Shown one piece after another: positions 63,510 to 64,000 of a DNA stretch of 64,000 bases. Below the pieces are notes generated by a model that worked only from the letters and a program-made list of their open reading frames with translations, did not search any database and was not told where the DNA came from. The translations under genes and the position numbers were made by a program. The stretch is from contig JBBRWQ010000002.1 in NCBI GenBank assembly GCA_038249115.1, positions 42,922 through 106,921 of the forward strand. The letters run 5' to 3'. Position 1 is the first letter of the stretch. Each line of letters opens with the position of its first letter. Source of the DNA: UBA4719 sp038249115. GTDB lineage: Bacteria; Actinomycetota; Actinomycetes; Actinomycetales; Dermatophilaceae.

Positions 63510-64000
63510 ATGCGACGCGTGCCGTGGTGGACTCTGGTCTCATCGGTTGCCGCACCGGTCCTGCTCATCGGCGGATGGACCGTCGCCGCGGCCGTCCAGC
63601 CGACGCCCTTTGACGGCGGCGTGCGCACCATCAGCGAGCTGGCCGCGCAGGGCACTCCCTACCGCTGGTTGATGACAGTCGCTCTGGTGGGCGTCGGACT
63701 GTCGCATGTCGTGACGGCCCTGGGACTCACCCCTGCAGCCACGCCCGGACGACTGGTTCATGGGCTCGGCGGGCTGGCCACGTTGCTGGTGGCCGCGTTC
63801 CCCCTGCCTGCGGGTGGTGGCTCCTCACAGGCGCACACCACCGCGGCAGCACTCTCGTTCGTGGCGCTGGCCGTGTGGCCCGCGTTCGCATGGGTCCCCC
63901 CGCGGCCAGCTGGGCAAGCCGTCGCCGCTTTCCTTGGCCCACGGGTATCCGCGGCGGCGACGTCCGCGCTGTTGCTGACCCTCGCCTGGTTCTTCGCCGA
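63510..64000 (+). CDS. DUF998 membrane protein, N-terminal part
   Basis: The window ends inside this gene; 163 residues are visible. Five hydrophobic segments are seen, beginning VSSVAAPVLLIGGWTVAAAVQPTPFDGGVRTISELAAQGTPYRWLM, which is the DUF998 start pattern, then a small loop and further helices (ALVGVGLSHVVTALGLTP, LGGLATLLVAAFPLP). Family function unknown. TACGGT lies 6 bases before the ATG (leaderless). Intactness beyond base 64000 cannot be judged. Confidence 0.85.
   Translation, partial: MRRVPWWTLVSSVAAPVLLIGGWTVAAAVQPTPFDGGVRTISELAAQGTPYRWLMTVALVGVGLSHVVTALGLTPAATPGRLVHGLGGLATLLVAAFPLPAGGGSSQAHTTAAALSFVALAVWPAFAWVPPRPAGQAVAAFLGPRVSAAATSALLLTLAWFFA

Overview
The window is 64 kb of GC-rich, densely packed chromosomal DNA from an actinobacterium, most likely a Micrococcales member of the Intrasporangiaceae type (Knoellia, Terrabacter, Janibacter or Phycicoccus relatives). 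The evidence is the dnaK-grpE-dnaJ-hspR operon, a Bpa proteasome activator ending in GQYL, an LprG/P55 pair, a DUF222-HNH gene, DUF4235, and many leaderless-looking starts (TAnnnT, 6-7 nt, start codon). No rRNA, tRNA or CRISPR array was seen.

Layout. 0-4.5 kb: 5' end of a class II fructose-bisphosphate aldolase, a DUF222-HNH endonuclease gene behind a perfect LexA/SOS-type box, and a complete insertion sequence. 3.8-9.4 kb: housekeeping genes (SpoU methyltransferase, DedA, LemA, cupin, pyrE, SDR, exonuclease III). 9.4-21.4 kb: P55-like MFS exporter with LprG-like lipoprotein, clpB, an epoxide-hydrolase-like gene, small secreted proteins, a macro-domain protein, then hspR-dnaJ-grpE-dnaK. 21.4-27.1 kb: a 66-bp palindrome, PadR-HAAS pair, TPP-riboswitch-controlled thiamine-precursor transporter (ykoE plus a fused ykoD-ykoC), DUF4235 and a DHFR-like protein.

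27.1-38.1 kb: one catabolic uptake island. A complete branched-chain-type ABC transporter (livG, livH, livM, livJ, livF) is interleaved with two acyl-CoA ligases. It is divergent from an IclR regulator and a degenerate acetyl-CoA-synthetase-like gene, and two matching palindromes lie in the shared promoter region. 38.2-47.9 kb: a histidine-utilisation operon, hutH-hutU-(M20 amidohydrolase)-hutF-hutI-hutD, with a second IclR gene nearby. The same palindrome lies before hutH and before this iclR.

47.9-54.5 kb: mobA-like, quinone oxidoreductase, pyruvate phosphate dikinase, M18 aminopeptidase and GNAT. 54.6-55.6 kb: an acyl-ACP desaturase behind a symmetric operator. 55.6-61.4 kb is the most unusual region: a NarL-type two-component system diverges from an operon encoding a CuA-like lipoprotein that lacks one copper ligand, a Tat-exported four-cluster ferredoxin with a Cys-to-Ser change in one cluster motif, and an NrfD-type membrane subunit fused to an Ig-like domain. 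No catalytic molybdopterin subunit is encoded there. The window ends with bpa, a glycolate-oxidase-type FAD protein and a truncated DUF998 membrane protein.
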